DNA of 64,000 nucleotides from Anderseniella sp963700885 (GCA_963700885.1 CAVOZJ010000038.1:372001-436000); one strand, 5' to 3'. Positions 8,512-19,536 are shown, counted from the first letter of the stretch. Made by a program: numbers and translations. The notes: generated from the letters alone by a model not told the origin.

Positions 8512-9555
8512 TCAGAATCTGTCAATCAGGGTGATTCCAACGTCTTCATGATTGTCCATTCTTGCAAGTGCTGCACCGGCGTCTTCGAGCGAAATCCGGG
8601 TTTTGATCAGCCTGGAGATGTCCAGGCGGCCAGAGGAAATCATCTCGAACAATGCAGGGAAGCGCAATGCCGGCAGGCCTCGCGAGCCCATGATGACCAG
8701 TTGCCGGTAGTAGACGGTTTCAAGCAGCGGGATTTGCGGATTGGCATGTTCTTCCAGAGGCTGCCCGATCTGCACGTGCCGGCCAAGCTTTCTGAGGCAG
8801 CGCAGTGAATTGTGCAGAGTTTGCGTTATTCCGAGCGCTTCAATGGACGCATCTGCGCCGCCACCGGTGATCTGGCGTATCGCTTCGCCAACATCATTTG
8901 TCTTTGCAGCGTTGATGACATGAGTTGCGCCAACCTGTTTCGCCAGTTCGAGTTTCTCATCGATGATATCCACCGCGACAACCGTAGCACCAACTGCGGC
9001 ACCTATCATGATCGACGACAAACCGACACCGCCACAGCCGTGCACAGCCAAGGTTTCACCCGGTTTGACTTTAGCCTTGTCAACAACTGCAGAGAACGAG
9101 GTAGTCGTGCGGCAGCCAAGTGCGGCGGCCACTTCATCCGAAATGTTATCGGGCAATTTGATAACATTGGCGTCAGCCAATGGAATTGCCACCCGTTGCG
9201 CAAAGGCGCCCCAGCCATTGAAACCAACTACATACTGGTCATCGCAAATCGTCAGATTGCCGGCCCGGCAGCAGGCGCAATGTCCGCACCCGAGGATGAC
9301 AGGTACAGTGACGCGATCACCGACGGAAAACTTCCTGCAGCCGGCGCCGACAGCCACAATAATGCCGGCAAGTTCATGACCTGGAACATGCGGCAATTTG
9401 ATGACGTGATTGGTACCTTTCCAGCCGTGCCAGTCAGACCGGCAGACACCGCAGGCCTTTACTTCAATCACAACACCGTCAACCGGCGTTTCCGGCTCGG
9501 CGACATCAGCTACTTCAAGTGGTTGCGAGAATTCCCTGATCAATGCGGCTTTCAT
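8512..9555 (-). CDS. Zinc-dependent alcohol dehydrogenase (MDR family)
   Basis: Medium-chain dehydrogenase of 347 residues from the ATG at 9555 (MKAALIREF). Catalytic zinc ligands are C38, H60-E61 and the cysteine of LGCRTTTSF; the structural zinc site is complete with C90, C93, C96 and C104. The Rossmann motif is HGCGGVGLSS. The upstream in-frame extension (to 9606) has no family counterpart. The stop is 140 bases before dgcN on the same strand, so cotranscription is possible but not shown. Primary alcohol or aldehyde substrate likely; exact substrate unknown. Confidence 0.92.
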   Translation of the reverse strand: MKAALIREFSQPLEVADVAEPETPVDGVVIEVKACGVCRSDWHGWKGTNHVIKLPHVPGHELAGIIVAVGAGCRKFSVGDRVTVPVILGCGHCACCRAGNLTICDDQYVVGFNGWGAFAQRVAIPLADANVIKLPDNISDEVAAALGCRTTTSFSAVVDKAKVKPGETLAVHGCGGVGLSSIMIGAAVGATVVAVDIIDEKLELAKQVGATHVINAAKTNDVGEAIRQITGGGADASIEALGITQTLHNSLRCLRKLGRHVQIGQPLEEHANPQIPLLETVYYRQLVIMGSRGLPALRFPALFEMISSGRLDISRLIKTRISLEDAGAALARMDNHEDVGITLIDRF

Positions 9556-9772
9556 GGCAACGAGGATAGAAATTGCGCAAACAACAATCCAGCAGAAATA
9601 CGGCAAGATGGCATTGTCACCGGATCAGTCTGGCATTTGAATGAAGCAGTCAAAAACCATCAAACTGACCGAAACCAAAGCGCTGGAATGTAAGCAGACC
9701 TTGAGGCATGACATAAAGTGGAGGACTTGCTAGCATGAAGCTTCCATGGCCAATTTGAGGAAATAGTCATTC

Positions 9773-10180
9773 ATGACAAAGTTCAGCGGATCATGCCTTT
9801 GTGGGGCGGTAACCTATCAGGCAGACGGCGAGATACAGCGCATCATAAATTGCCACTGCCTTGATTGCCAGCAGGCGACCGGATCGGTACACACTACGCT
9901 GGTGTTTGTGCCGGAAGCAGCGGTGAAGATCAAAGGCTACCCGTCCAGTTACACCCACCTGGCCGACAGTGGGTCGACCATGGTCAAGCGGTTCTGTTCG
10001 TCGTGCGGGACGCCCTTGTTTTCAATGAACTCGCGCCGTCAGGGAGTAATCGGCATTCGGGCCGGAAGCATTTCCCAGAAGCACATCGTCGAGCCCCAGA
10101 TGAACATCTTCTGCGACAGCGCGGTGACGTCGACGCCGATGGACGACAAACTGCCCAAACACGCCAGGATGCCGGGATAG
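9773..10180 (+). CDS. GFA family (CENP-V/GFA domain) zinc protein
   Basis: A 135-residue protein with the glutathione-dependent formaldehyde-activating fold. Zinc-binding cysteines are C8 and C10 (SCLCGAV), C27, C29 and C32 (CHCLDC), and C75 and C78 (CSSCGT), the full pattern of the family. The first member described was linked to formaldehyde-glutathione adduct formation, but most homologs are uncharacterised. The neighbouring alcohol dehydrogenase reads the other way. It is followed seven bases after its stop by fold-back element A. Confidence 0.92.
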   Translation: MTKFSGSCLCGAVTYQADGEIQRIINCHCLDCQQATGSVHTTLVFVPEAAVKIKGYPSSYTHLADSGSTMVKRFCSSCGTPLFSMNSRRQGVIGIRAGSISQKHIVEPQMNIFCDSAVTSTPMDDKLPKHARMPG

Positions 10181-10186
10181 CGGCTT

Positions 10187-10454
10187 ATATCAGATCTCGG
10201 TAGCAGCAACTCATTCATGGGATCATAGCGGCTCACTCGGGCAGGCGCGGTGCGCAGCGCGATGCTGGTCGCATCGGGCAAGCAATGCAACGCACCCGAT
10301 GGGCCGCAATGACCCACCCGGAGGGCCGGGCGCTTTTTCCCGCCGGCTGCGTTGCGCGCCGCTTGTGGTACATGTACCACGGCGCGACACGCGCCTTGCC
10401 GGCGGAAAAAATCGCTCCGGTGAAATGGGTCGCTGTTACCGAGATCTGGTATCA
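10187..10454. repeat. Fold-back intergenic element, copy A (about 268 bp)
   Basis: Ends are imperfect inverted repeats: CAGATCTCGGTAGCAGC on the left matches GCTGTTACCGAGATCTG on the right, with weaker complementarity inward. Near the middle of the right half is a perfect 16-bp palindrome GTGGTACATGTACCAC (10365-10380). The reverse complement of the whole stretch matches copy B at 57664-57931 almost base for base. The stretch fills the space between two convergent genes. Short frames inside it recur in copy B only because the DNA recurs; they show no family match. No transposase is present. Confidence 0.85.
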
Positions 10455-10470
10455 TTGAGCGCAGCTCGCT

Positions 10471-13400
10471 TTAATGCTTCACCCGGCCTGCGGCTTCTGC
10501 GAACATCAGGTACACTTTTCCGGTTTCCGAGCCCAGGCACTGATCTACCAGTTCGTCGCCGGCCTGCGATGTGGCCACTGTATCGAGCAGGCGCTCGAAC
10601 AGGCGGATGAAGCCATCAATGCGTGTTCTGACCTGCTTGTCGTCGCGGTAGGCCTTTCGGGTCTGGTCCATCAGCGTGCGACCACGACTTTGGAACAGGC
10701 TGTGTGTATAGGCCTGGGCATTTCCCTGCCGGTATGATGCCTCAAGTTCCTTGGGCAAGCCGTCCTGCAATACCTGGTAGATATCACGCGAGGCAGCATT
10801 CAGCTTGGCGACCAGTGATTCCGTGGCACGGCTGGTTGAGGCGTCTTCCGATGCTGTCTTCGATGTGCGGACAGGCTTTTGCGCGCAGCAGGCGTGTCCG
10901 GCTCCGACGATAACAGATCACCTAGGAAATTGCGGATTGAGCCGGCTTCCTTCGGGCTGGCCGAAGTTTCTTCACCTGCTTCTACGCTGCGTTCGGCTTT
11001 CCGGGCACCTGACGTCCGCTGTGACGCAGCGGTGGACGCGGTGCCCCTAGTTTTTCCCGGCGATCGCCCTCCTGCCTCCGGCGGCACATAAATGCCTGGC
11101 CCGGACATGGCCAGTGAGGATGATTGCCGTTTGACCACATCAGCCAGCGCATTGAGTGCAGTGATCTGGTCGGTCACGACACGGCGCATGGCATCTGCTG
11201 AATTTCGCGTTTCGGCAGGCAACTCCAGTACGGCGCGGCGCACCTCGCCGCGTGCAAACTCGATCTCGCGAACGACACTGGCCGCCGCCTCGCGCATTTC
11301 ATCCGCAGTGGAAGAAAACTCTTCGGTTGATCCGGACATCGTAGCGTTGAGCTGGCGTACGACTTCGGCATGCTGGCTCACAATGTTGCGCGCCGCTCGG
11401 CTGACCTGCTCATCAGAGATTGCTTCGAGTTTCTTGATCTCTTCCTGCATGTTGTCAGATGCTGCGGCGAACTGGGATGTTATCAGACGTCCGAGTTCGT
11501 CAGCGCGCGAATTGGTCTCGGACAACGAATGCACCACGCGCTCCATATAACGTTCCATGATGCCATCCACTTCTTCCGACTTCTTGCCCAGCTTCACGAG
11601 CAGATCGGCCATCTGGTTGTCGCGGGTATCCATCAGGCGATCGATGCGTTCGTTGAAATTGGCAACTGCTCGATCCACCTTTTCAGATGCGCCTTCCAGG
11701 CGTTCGGATATCTTGCCGGAGGTTGTGTCGAGGCGTCCTACCAGCGAGGTCGACACAGTATCGATACGCTGATCCAGTTCACCGGCTGTCTCCTTGAGGG
11801 CTTCAGTCATCATCGAGTAGGCCTGATCCACATGAGTGGAGAATTTTGAACCGGTATCCTCCAGCCGGCGGGATGCCTCGCCGGCGCGGGTCTCGAATTC
11901 TCCGGCAGCCTGCGTCAGATGATTGATGATGTTGGAGGCGTGACCTTCAAACCGGGTCGATATCGACAGGGTGTTTTCCTCCATGTTGTCAGCGAAAGAC
12001 GCTGACGCGCGACCCAGTTCTCCAGCCAGATCGCGCGCTGCGCTGTCCAGACCTTCCGCAAACGCACTGCGCGCGGTTCCCAGTTCGTTAAACACGCGCG
12101 CTGCGCGCTCATCCAGCATCCTGGAGAACTGTTCACCTGACGAATCCATGCGAGTGATGACGTCTGTAGTAATTTCTTCAAGCAATGTGCTGGCCAGGTC
12201 AAATCGCTTGCCCATTTCGCGCGAGTTGTTTTCAAGGCGCATGAACATTGCCGCGCCGGATTTCTCCATCGTTTCGGCAACTTCAGCAGTTGTGGTTTCA
12301 AACCGGTTGGACATTTCCTGGTTGGCACGTTCCACATGGCTGTACCATTCGGATGTAGTGCTATCCAGCTTCCCGGACATGCCCTCAATCTGGCTCAGGA
12401 CCGTGCCCGAGCGGTCTTTAAGCTGAGTAATCAGATTGCTCATGGTGTCGGCAACAGTGTCCAGGCGAGTGGTCAGGCTGGATGAAGTTGAATCAAGTCG
12501 ATCAGTCAGCAGCAGCGAAACCTCATCAAGACGTCCGGTCATCGCGCCGGACGAGGTATCAAGACGATCTGCGAGCGCATTGGTGGTAGTATCAAGCTTG
12601 CCGGTCATTTCGGCCGTTACATTGTTCAACAACTCGGCCATGCGCGAGGTTGAGCCTTCAAGCCGGCCGGTAATGGAAGCCGATGAACTGTCGAGGCGCT
12701 CAACCAGTTCGTTTGTCGTGGAGTGCAAGCTTGCCGGTCATTTCAGCTGAAGCGCTGTTCAGAAGTTCAGCCATATGGGAAGTTGCGCCTTCGAGGCGAC
12801 CTGTCAACTCTCCGGTGGAACTGTCCAGAATGGAAGTCAGGCGATTGCTCAACTGGTCAGTCGAACCGTCAAGCCGCTGGGCGATCGATGCGGTGGTGGT
12901 ATCCAGCTTTTCAGACATCTCAACGGATGCCTGATCAAGCACATCGGCAACGCGCGACGTTACACTTTCAAGCCGGCCTGTGAGTTGTTCGGAACTGGTG
13001 CTCAACTTGTCGGTCAGTTCAATGGTTGTGCTTTCCAGCTTGCCGGTCAGATCTTCCGAGGACGAACTCAGGAGGGCGGCCAGTTCGCTGCCGGTCGCCT
13101 GCAGTTTTCCGGTCAGGGCCTCAGACGAGGTGTCGAGGCGATCGGCAAGGGCATTTGACGTGGCCTCCAGTTTTCCAGTCATGCCGACGGAAGCGGTATT
13201 CAGCAACTCCGCCATGCGTGCGGTGGCGCCTTCGAGACGAACCACCATGCTGCTGGAGGTCTCCTCAATCTGGCCGGACAGGCGTGCGGTTGACTGATCG
13301 AGGTGACCAGACATGTGCGACGTTGCAGTCTCAACACGATTGAACAGTGTACCGGCAGAGGTCTCCAGCTTGCCGGTTATCTCTTCGGTGATGACCTCGA

Positions 13401-15952
13401 AGCGCTTGAACAGTTCGCCTGACGCAACCTCAAGCGTGCCTGACATCTTGCCGGATACATCTTCCATATAGGAGTAAACTTCATCACGTGCCGTGGCAAC
13501 ATTCTGCACAAATTCACCGGAAATTGACAGCAGCCGGTCTGTCAGGGCGGAGCCGGACAGGTCGATCTGTTGTCCAACCGCCGAAGAAGCGGAAGTGAGG
13601 CGTTCTGCGACTTTTTCAACTGATGCGTTCAGCAGTGATGTCATTTCGTTCGTGGTGCCCAGCAACCGCTCATTGACCTGGTTACCTGCCTGTTCAAGAG
13701 CTACAGATGCCTTGGTGCCGCTTTCATTGATAAATGCCAGCATCGTCTGGGACGACGCTTCAGTGTTGCGGGCTATTTTTTCACCAGAACTCCATCAGGT
13801 TTTCCAGGACACTGACGCTTGTCGTCTCCAGGCTCGTTGCAACGGTGGTGCCTGTGGTTTGCAGATTTCGCACAACATTCTGTCCTGCTGCCTGGACGCG
13901 ATCAGTTACTTCCGTGCCAACTTCGTTGAGGTTGCGGAGTACGACTTCGGATGTGATCTGTACCGATTCTGCCACATCGCTTCCCACAAGCTTGATCTGA
14001 CCAAGGATATCGTCAGACGTCGCCTGCATGGTGGTGACAACGGAACCGGATGTGGAGCGAACCGCCTGTGTCACGCTTTCGCCTGTGCTTCTGACCATGG
14101 CCACGCTTTCGTCCGCCACGGAGCGAAGCTGACCAACCACGGATTCTGAAGATTGTTCGATTGACTGAACCATTTCGCCCGACGCGGCACGTACATTTTC
14201 GGTGATGCGGGTGCCGGAGTTGGCAATCATCATGGCGTGGGCATCTGCAGCTGCCTGCAACTGCCCGCTCACAGCTTCGGTCGAATGCTGAACCGACTGA
14301 ACGATCATGCCGGAAGCAGAGCGAACTTCCTGGGCAACTGTATCGCCCGTGGCTTTCACGATCTCGACATTCTGTTCGGCAGTAGCGCGCAACTCGTCGT
14401 TCACGGCCTGGGCAGTCTGCTGAATTGACTGCAATATATCAGCGGACTCTGAGTGCACCTTCTGCGCGACAGTGTCGCCGGCAAGCTTCATCATTTCGGT
14501 GCTGTGCCCGGCAGCAGCCCGCAACTCCTCACTGACCGTTTGTGCGGTTTGCCGGACAGACTTTACAATTTCACCGGATCTGGAATGTACCGCCTGTGCA
14601 ATGTTGTCGCTGGTCTCCCTCATCATTTCAGTAGTTTGGTCCGATGTAGCCTGCAATTGCTCGTTGACTGCCAGTGCAGTGTGCTGAACCGCCTGGACAA
14701 TCTCGCCTGTTGTGGACCGCACCGAGTTCGTAACACTTTCACCGGTCAGTTTCATCATCTCGGAGTTTTGCTCAGCAGCCTGTCGCAACTGTCCGGTTGT
14801 CGCCTTGGTGACCTGCTCAATTCCGTGGGCCAACTCGGAGCGTGCGTTTCGCACTTCTTCGAGGCTCTCACGAATACCGCCGGTCACGCTGCCTTCAAGC
14901 TGGCGCAGACTGTCATCGAACTGCATGCCTTCCGTGTTCATACGCTGAGCGGTTTCCTGCATGGTAGTAACCTGCCCGGTAACCCTGTCGGAAAACACCC
15001 GCATCTCGTTGACCAGCGTACCTGACATCTGTTCCATGCGGGCGGTCTGGCCTGAAATCTCGGTGCCGACGAAGCTGGCGCGTGTCGAGATTTCATCGAC
15101 AGTTTGTGACAACTCGGCAGTTGTGTTCTTGAGACCATGTTCAAGTGCAGCCAGCGTGGACGATGCGGTAGAAATGATCCCGGACAGGCTGTGGGTGTTT
15201 TCCTCTATTCGAGACAGCAGGGGAGTCGCTTCAACGCCAATGACCCGGCCCGTTTCATGCAAGGCGTGGCGCTGATGCTCGAGGCCCTCCATCATGGTGC
15301 GGATGCGCTCTTCATTGGCGCCAAAGGCGCGTTCTATGTTGGCTATTTCCTTGTGCACCGCGCCTTCCAGCTCACTGGCGCGCTGAATCGCATGTTCCAC
15401 CCCGCCAACAAGCTGATCAATTTCACTGCGTACCAATTGCGAGACTGATGCGAGGCTCTCGGTTGCGATATCCTGGGGACGCACCAGGCGCATGGCGGTG
15501 TGCATCAACGCCTGGCTGACGTTGCTGATCTGGTTGGCGCGGAAAATCAGGTACCCCAGCGCGAGGAAAGCCATAACGGGGATCACACCGGTCAGCAGTG
15601 TGCGCATAGTACCCGGCAGATTGTCCAGGCTGAGCGGGCTGCCGGACTGTGCCAGGGAAGGAATAAACACCACTGTCCAGATGGCCAGCCAAACCAGCGA
15701 CATTGCAATTGCCGACCAGACCGGAGTGGTTGAAGTGCGTTCGCGGATTGCCTGCAGACTGTTGGTGGCAAAAGCGTCATTCTCGTTGGCGGGCCGGCCA
15801 CGCAATTTCACTTCGCGCCGGCGCTGTTCGATCGCGTCCTGTCTACGGCGTTCAGCAGCTTCGCGGCGTGCGATCTGCTCTTCGTTTTCCTCAACTGTCC
15901 TGCGATTGCCCCTGCGCGAAGCACGGCGCGGCTGGTTTGATTCGCTTGACAT
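10471..15952 (-). pseudogene. Giant coiled-coil repeat membrane protein, broken by three frameshifts
   Basis: About 1,827 codons when read through. The start MSSESNQPRR (15952) leads a basic coiled coil, then two membrane helices (SAIAMSLVWLAIWTVVF and LLTGVIPVMAFLALGYLIF), then over 1,500 residues of Ser/Thr-rich coiled coil with units such as TGKLDTTTNALADRLDTSS. The intact pieces are 15952-13781, 13743-12700, 12728-10800 and about 10860-10471, and they continue each other after one-base corrections: an extra base near 13786 (NLMEF then GEKIARN), an extra base near 12727 (TGKL then HSTTNEL), and a missing A in an A-run near 10878 (QKPVRTSK). It resembles alphaproteobacterial proteins often called kinesin-like. 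An envelope or cytoskeletal scaffold role is inference. Confidence 0.8.
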
Positions 15953-16357
15953 ATTCCTGCATCCCCGCAACTTGAAACTTACTAACCGGCACCACACTCC
16001 AGGCTGGTCCTGGGGCCTCATGTGTTCCGCTTACTGGTATCACCCGTGTTCGATGATCTGACTCATTCCAGATTGAAGCAAGTCTCATCGCCATCCCGTT
16101 AACTATTTTATTTCCACCCGTTATGCGATCAGAAAAGGATTCTAATGCAAATCAGATAGTTAAAGAACCCTCAAGACTCAAAAGGTTATGGAAAACTCCC
16201 GAATTGGTTAACGCTGTGAGCGAGAATGATTCAAATTTTAACAAAATTCGCAATGAATTTTTGTCAAATAGGCGGCTAATGTGCACCAACTGGCAGTTAT
16301 TTGAAGCCCAGTTCAAGCTTTTTGACCGGGCAGGCTGCAAAAAAGAGTGGTGCAAAA
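15953..16357. other. AT-rich intergenic region with divergent promoters
   Basis: This stretch separates the start of the giant gene (minus) from the HPt gene (plus) and must hold both promoters. It is clearly more AT-rich than its surroundings, with several GTTAA/TTAAC words (for example near 16098, 16161 and 16205). An 87-codon frame at 16123-16386 is compositionally odd, overlaps the HPt start and shows no recognisable domain, so I do not call it. Confidence 0.5.
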
Positions 16358-16726
16358 ATGAACTTGAACCCGGCCAGGAAAACTGAAGCCGCGCCCCCGG
16401 CCGCCGGGAACATAATCGATCTGCCGCATTTGAACCAGTACACGCTGGGTGACCGGGCGTTACAAGCAGAATTATTGCAATTGTTCCGCGTGCAATTGAA
16501 GAATCAAACGACAAGCCTCGTGTCGTGCAGATCTGAAAATTCCTGGAAATCCGGCATTCATACCCTGAAGGGCGCAGCCCGGGCTGTCGGGGCAGGACAG
16601 GTCTGCGAGGTGGCTGAAGCCATGGAGTGGATTTCCTTCGCCGACCAGGCAGGCCGCGAAGCTGTTCTGGACCAGTTGAAAGCGGCGCGCGCAGCCTTCG
16701 AAACCCATGTGGAAGAGTATCTTTAA
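16358..16726 (+). CDS. Histidine phosphotransfer (HPt) domain protein
   Basis: A 122-residue single-domain HPt protein. The signature IHTLKGAARAVGA places the phospho-accepting histidine at H68, followed by the conserved Lys-Gly pair. It likely relays phosphate between a hybrid kinase and a response regulator. I start at ATG 16358, preceded by an AGAG-type site; an upstream start at 16301 would add 19 residues of no evident structure. It has no kinase next to it; CckA in this window is 35 kb away and normally uses ChpT, so the partner is unknown. Confidence 0.85.
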   Translation: MNLNPARKTEAAPPAAGNIIDLPHLNQYTLGDRALQAELLQLFRVQLKNQTTSLVSCRSENSWKSGIHTLKGAARAVGAGQVCEVAEAMEWISFADQAGREAVLDQLKAARAAFETHVEEYL

Positions 16727-16981
16727 TTCCAGTGATGCGGGTTCCTGACAGCCTGCCTGCCATGCCTGATCCGTGGTCTGCAGGAATACTCCGGCAATCA
16801 CTGTTGTGCACCGGATTTGCCTTGATGCGGTTCCAATTGTCGCACAATGATGTGAAATGCGACCACAGCAACCGGAAATTGTTGCATTTTGCGCCGCGTA
16901 GGCCTAGCTAGGGTCCTGAAACATAATTGAATGTATGCAAACAAGTTTGCAAATACCCGTGCATGGCAGGATTGATAGGAC

Positions 16982-17302
16982 ATGGCTAAAATCACATTTA
17001 TCGAGCATAGCGGCAAAGAGCACGTTGTTGATGGGGAAAACGGCATGTCGGTCATGGAGACAGCCGTTAAAAACATGGTGCCGGGCATTGACGCCGACTG
17101 CGGCGGCGCATGTGCGTGTGCGACCTGTCATGTTTACCTGCAGGATGACTGGGTCGGAAAACTGGGCGAACGTTCTGAAATGGAAGAAGACATGCTGGAT
17201 TTCGCCTTCGAGGTTCAGGACAGCTCCCGGTTGTCATGCCAGATCCGGGTATCTGACGATATTGACGGACTGGTGGTCAGGGTTCCGGAAAAGCAGTTCT
17301 AG
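16982..17302 (+). CDS. [2Fe-2S] ferredoxin, adrenodoxin/rhodocoxin type
   Basis: A 106-residue ferredoxin with cluster cysteines C40, C46, C49 and C86 (C-x5-C-x2-C ... C) plus an extra C44 inside the loop. The sequence GIDADCGGACACATCHVY is typical of the vertebrate-type ferredoxins that serve P450s or Fe-S assembly. A reductase-like flavoprotein starts 92 bases downstream on the same strand, so the two could form an electron-transfer pair. It is not next to isc or suf genes, which argues for an oxygenase or general redox role. Confidence 0.93.
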   Translation: MAKITFIEHSGKEHVVDGENGMSVMETAVKNMVPGIDADCGGACACATCHVYLQDDWVGKLGERSEMEEDMLDFAFEVQDSSRLSCQIRVSDDIDGLVVRVPEKQF

Positions 17303-17393
17303 GCTCTGCACTGGTATCAACTCAATTATTATCAACATGGCCGGACTGTTCCCCGCGGGTGATCTGGCAAGATGATCAAGGAGGTCCTTGTCG

Positions 17394-18422
17394 ATGGCCA
17401 ATCAAACGATTGAAACCGATGTAGTGATTGTTGGCGCCGGTCCTTGTGGACTGTTTGCCATATTCGAACTGGGTCTGCTCGATATCAAATGCCATGTTGT
17501 GGACATTCTCGACAAACCCGGCGGGCAATGCGCCGAGCTTTATCCTGAAAAACCGATTTATGACATTCCAGGCTTGCCGATTGTTACAGGTCAGGAACTG
17601 ACTGACCGGTTGCTGGAACAGGTAGCACCGTTCAATCCGCAATACCATTACAACCAGATGGTGACATCATTGCGAAAACTGGAAGATGGAACGTTCGAAC
17701 TGGAAACCGATGATGACGTCAGGTTCAAATGCAAGGTCGTGGTAGTGGCGGCCGGTGGTGGCAGTTTCCAACCCAAAAAGCCGCCGATGCCGTCAATTGA
17801 CGACTATGAGGGCACCAGTGTCTTTTATTCGGTGAAGCGGATGGAAGACTTTCGGGACAAGGACATTCTGATTGTCGGTGGCGGCGACAGCGCGCTCGAC
17901 TGGGTCAATAATCTGCAGCCAATTGCAAAGTCCATGACATTGCTGCATCGCCGTGACGACTTCCGCGCTGCGCCAGACAGCGTCAACAAGATGCGTGAAC
18001 TGGTTGCTGCCGGCAAGATGAACCTGCACATCGGGCAGGTAACAAATCTGCACGGCAGTGACGGCGTTTTGAGTGGTGCAACGGTCAAGGGCAAGGAAGG
18101 AGAGTTCGAAGTCTCCTGCAACACCATGTTGCCTTTCTTCGGCCTGACAATGAAACTTGGACCGGTCGCCGAGTGGGGCCTGAATCTTGATGAAAATCTT
18201 GTGCCGGTGGATACCGAAAAGTTTGCAACTTCCGAACACGGCATCTTTGCAATTGGCGACATCAATACCTACCCGGGCAAGTTGAAACTGATCCTGTCAG
18301 GTTTTCATGAAGCCGCACTTATGTCGCAGGAAGCCTTCCGGATAATCAATCCCGGCGAACGGTTGCTGTTTCAGTATACAACGTCAAGCTCCAGTCTGCA
18401 GAAGAAGCTGGGCGTGGCGTAG
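17394..18422 (+). CDS. Ferredoxin-NADP+ reductase, thioredoxin-reductase-like type
   Basis: A 342-residue flavoprotein with an FAD motif VIVGAGPCGL near the N-terminus and an NAD(P) motif LIVGGGDSALDW in the middle. It lacks the redox CxxC of thioredoxin reductase, as expected for the YumC/CT1512-like class of ferredoxin reductases. A strong AAGGAGG lies at 17378-17384, nine bases before ATG 17394; a TTG at 17388 is too close to it. Adjacent to the ferredoxin gene, it probably reduces that protein with NADPH. Confidence 0.9.
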   Translation: MANQTIETDVVIVGAGPCGLFAIFELGLLDIKCHVVDILDKPGGQCAELYPEKPIYDIPGLPIVTGQELTDRLLEQVAPFNPQYHYNQMVTSLRKLEDGTFELETDDDVRFKCKVVVVAAGGGSFQPKKPPMPSIDDYEGTSVFYSVKRMEDFRDKDILIVGGGDSALDWVNNLQPIAKSMTLLHRRDDFRAAPDSVNKMRELVAAGKMNLHIGQVTNLHGSDGVLSGATVKGKEGEFEVSCNTMLPFFGLTMKLGPVAEWGLNLDENLVPVDTEKFATSEHGIFAIGDINTYPGKLKLILSGFHEAALMSQEAFRIINPGERLLFQYTTSSSSLQKKLGVA

Positions 18423-18450
18423 ACCAATGCGCAGGGAAGCGTCCGCGAAA

Positions 18451-19536
18451 CTATATTCGTCCTGCCTTTTTGAGCAGGGCGACGAGGTCGTCGTGGGGCA
18501 GGCTGCGCACGGTCAACCCGTTCCTGCCGGTCATCGTTTCATTGGCAATCATGGAATCCAGAACAGCTTCTTCCACTGTCTCCACGACAGCCTGGAATAA
18601 CGGGTCTATGTCGGAATCTGCAACTGCATCGAGATGCCGGATGCCGCCGGCTCGCAGAGCCTGCTTGTTGGCTGTTGAGAAGGCCAGAAATATATCTCCT
18701 GACGAGTTGTGACCAATCGTACCTGTGCGGGCCAGACCAAGCGGCACCCGCCGGGCGAGCCGTTTGCATTGATGGGGCAGGAGTGGCGCATCAGTAGCCA
18801 CTATGGCAATGATGGATCCAGCGCCCCTGGAGCGAAATTCACCGCCTGTGAGTTCACGGCCTGCGGGAACACCCAGTACAGTCAGCTCATGCCTCAGACC
18901 GAAATTGGACTGGACAAAGGCGCCAAGGGTGAATTGACAGCCGTCGATGTCTACCAGGCGGGACGCGCTGGCAGATCCCGCCTTGAATTCATATGTCGAC
19001 ATACCGGTACCGCCACCGACGCTTCCCATTTCCAGCGGGCCAGGCGCGGCGTTGTCGAGTGCCGACATGGTGTGGGCGATGCTTACATGAAATCCGTTGA
19101 TTTCATTGAGGTCGCCATCATAGGTTTCCGCAGCGACCGGCAAACCCCAATCCTGCCCGGTTCCTATGCCGTTTTCCGCCAGCCAGCGCAGGGTTGCGTC
19201 GCGAGTGATGCCGCATGATGCCGTATTGGTGATGGTGACCGGGGTTTGCAATTCGCCGGCTTCTTCTATCCAGATGGTGCCGGTCATTTCCCCGTTGCCG
19301 TTCAGTGAATAAGAGCCGGCCATGCAGGGTGTATCAGCTTCGTGGCGGCCGCGCGGCAGGATACCGGTAACACCGGTGCGGATGCCATCGCCTTCGATCA
19401 GAGTTGTGTAACCTACTTCAACACCTTCCACGTCGGTGATGGCATTGTGTTGTCCCGGTATGCCGGGAAGCAGTAATCCCAAACCTCGGGCGCGCCGTTT
19501 GCCGCCGGGTGTACTGTCCCAATGTCTTGATATCAT
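18451..19536 (-). CDS. P1 family (S58, DmpA-like) aminopeptidase
   Basis: N-terminal-nucleophile hydrolase of 361 residues from ATG 19536. The sequence GAGSIIAIVATDAPLLPHQ carries the serine around which DmpA-type precursors cleave themselves into two chains. An ITDVEGVEVGYTTL stretch near the N-terminus and GSVGGGTGM in the middle are also family landmarks. DmpA enzymes release N-terminal residues, including D-amino acids and beta-peptides. No signal peptide is visible, so it is probably cytoplasmic. It is convergent with the reductase upstream (28-base gap) and divergent from the FAD oxidase. Confidence 0.9.
   Translation of the reverse strand: MISRHWDSTPGGKRRARGLGLLLPGIPGQHNAITDVEGVEVGYTTLIEGDGIRTGVTGILPRGRHEADTPCMAGSYSLNGNGEMTGTIWIEEAGELQTPVTITNTASCGITRDATLRWLAENGIGTGQDWGLPVAAETYDGDLNEINGFHVSIAHTMSALDNAAPGPLEMGSVGGGTGMSTYEFKAGSASASRLVDIDGCQFTLGAFVQSNFGLRHELTVLGVPAGRELTGGEFRSRGAGSIIAIVATDAPLLPHQCKRLARRVPLGLARTGTIGHNSSGDIFLAFSTANKQALRAGGIRHLDAVADSDIDPLFQAVVETVEEAVLDSMIANETMTGRNGLTVRSLPHDDLVALLKKAGRI

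Noticed and set aside
8812..9693. 293-codon plus-strand frame across the alcohol dehydrogenase
   Set aside because: Shadow of the dehydrogenase; no domain, no start context.
10299..10610. Frames repeated in elements A and B (VVHVPRRDTRLAGGKN...)
   Set aside because: Their recurrence reflects duplicated DNA; they run out of the element into unrelated sequence and differ in their ends.
13776..13781. T6 run as a phase-variation tract in the giant gene
   Set aside because: The frame is lost a few bases upstream of the run (TTCTGG), so changing the run length by one does not by itself restore the aligned protein without altering conserved residues; too short for a typical contingency tract.
16123..16386. 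87-codon frame before the HPt gene
   Set aside because: Asn/Lys-rich, no family, overlaps the HPt start; AT-rich promoter DNA explains it better.
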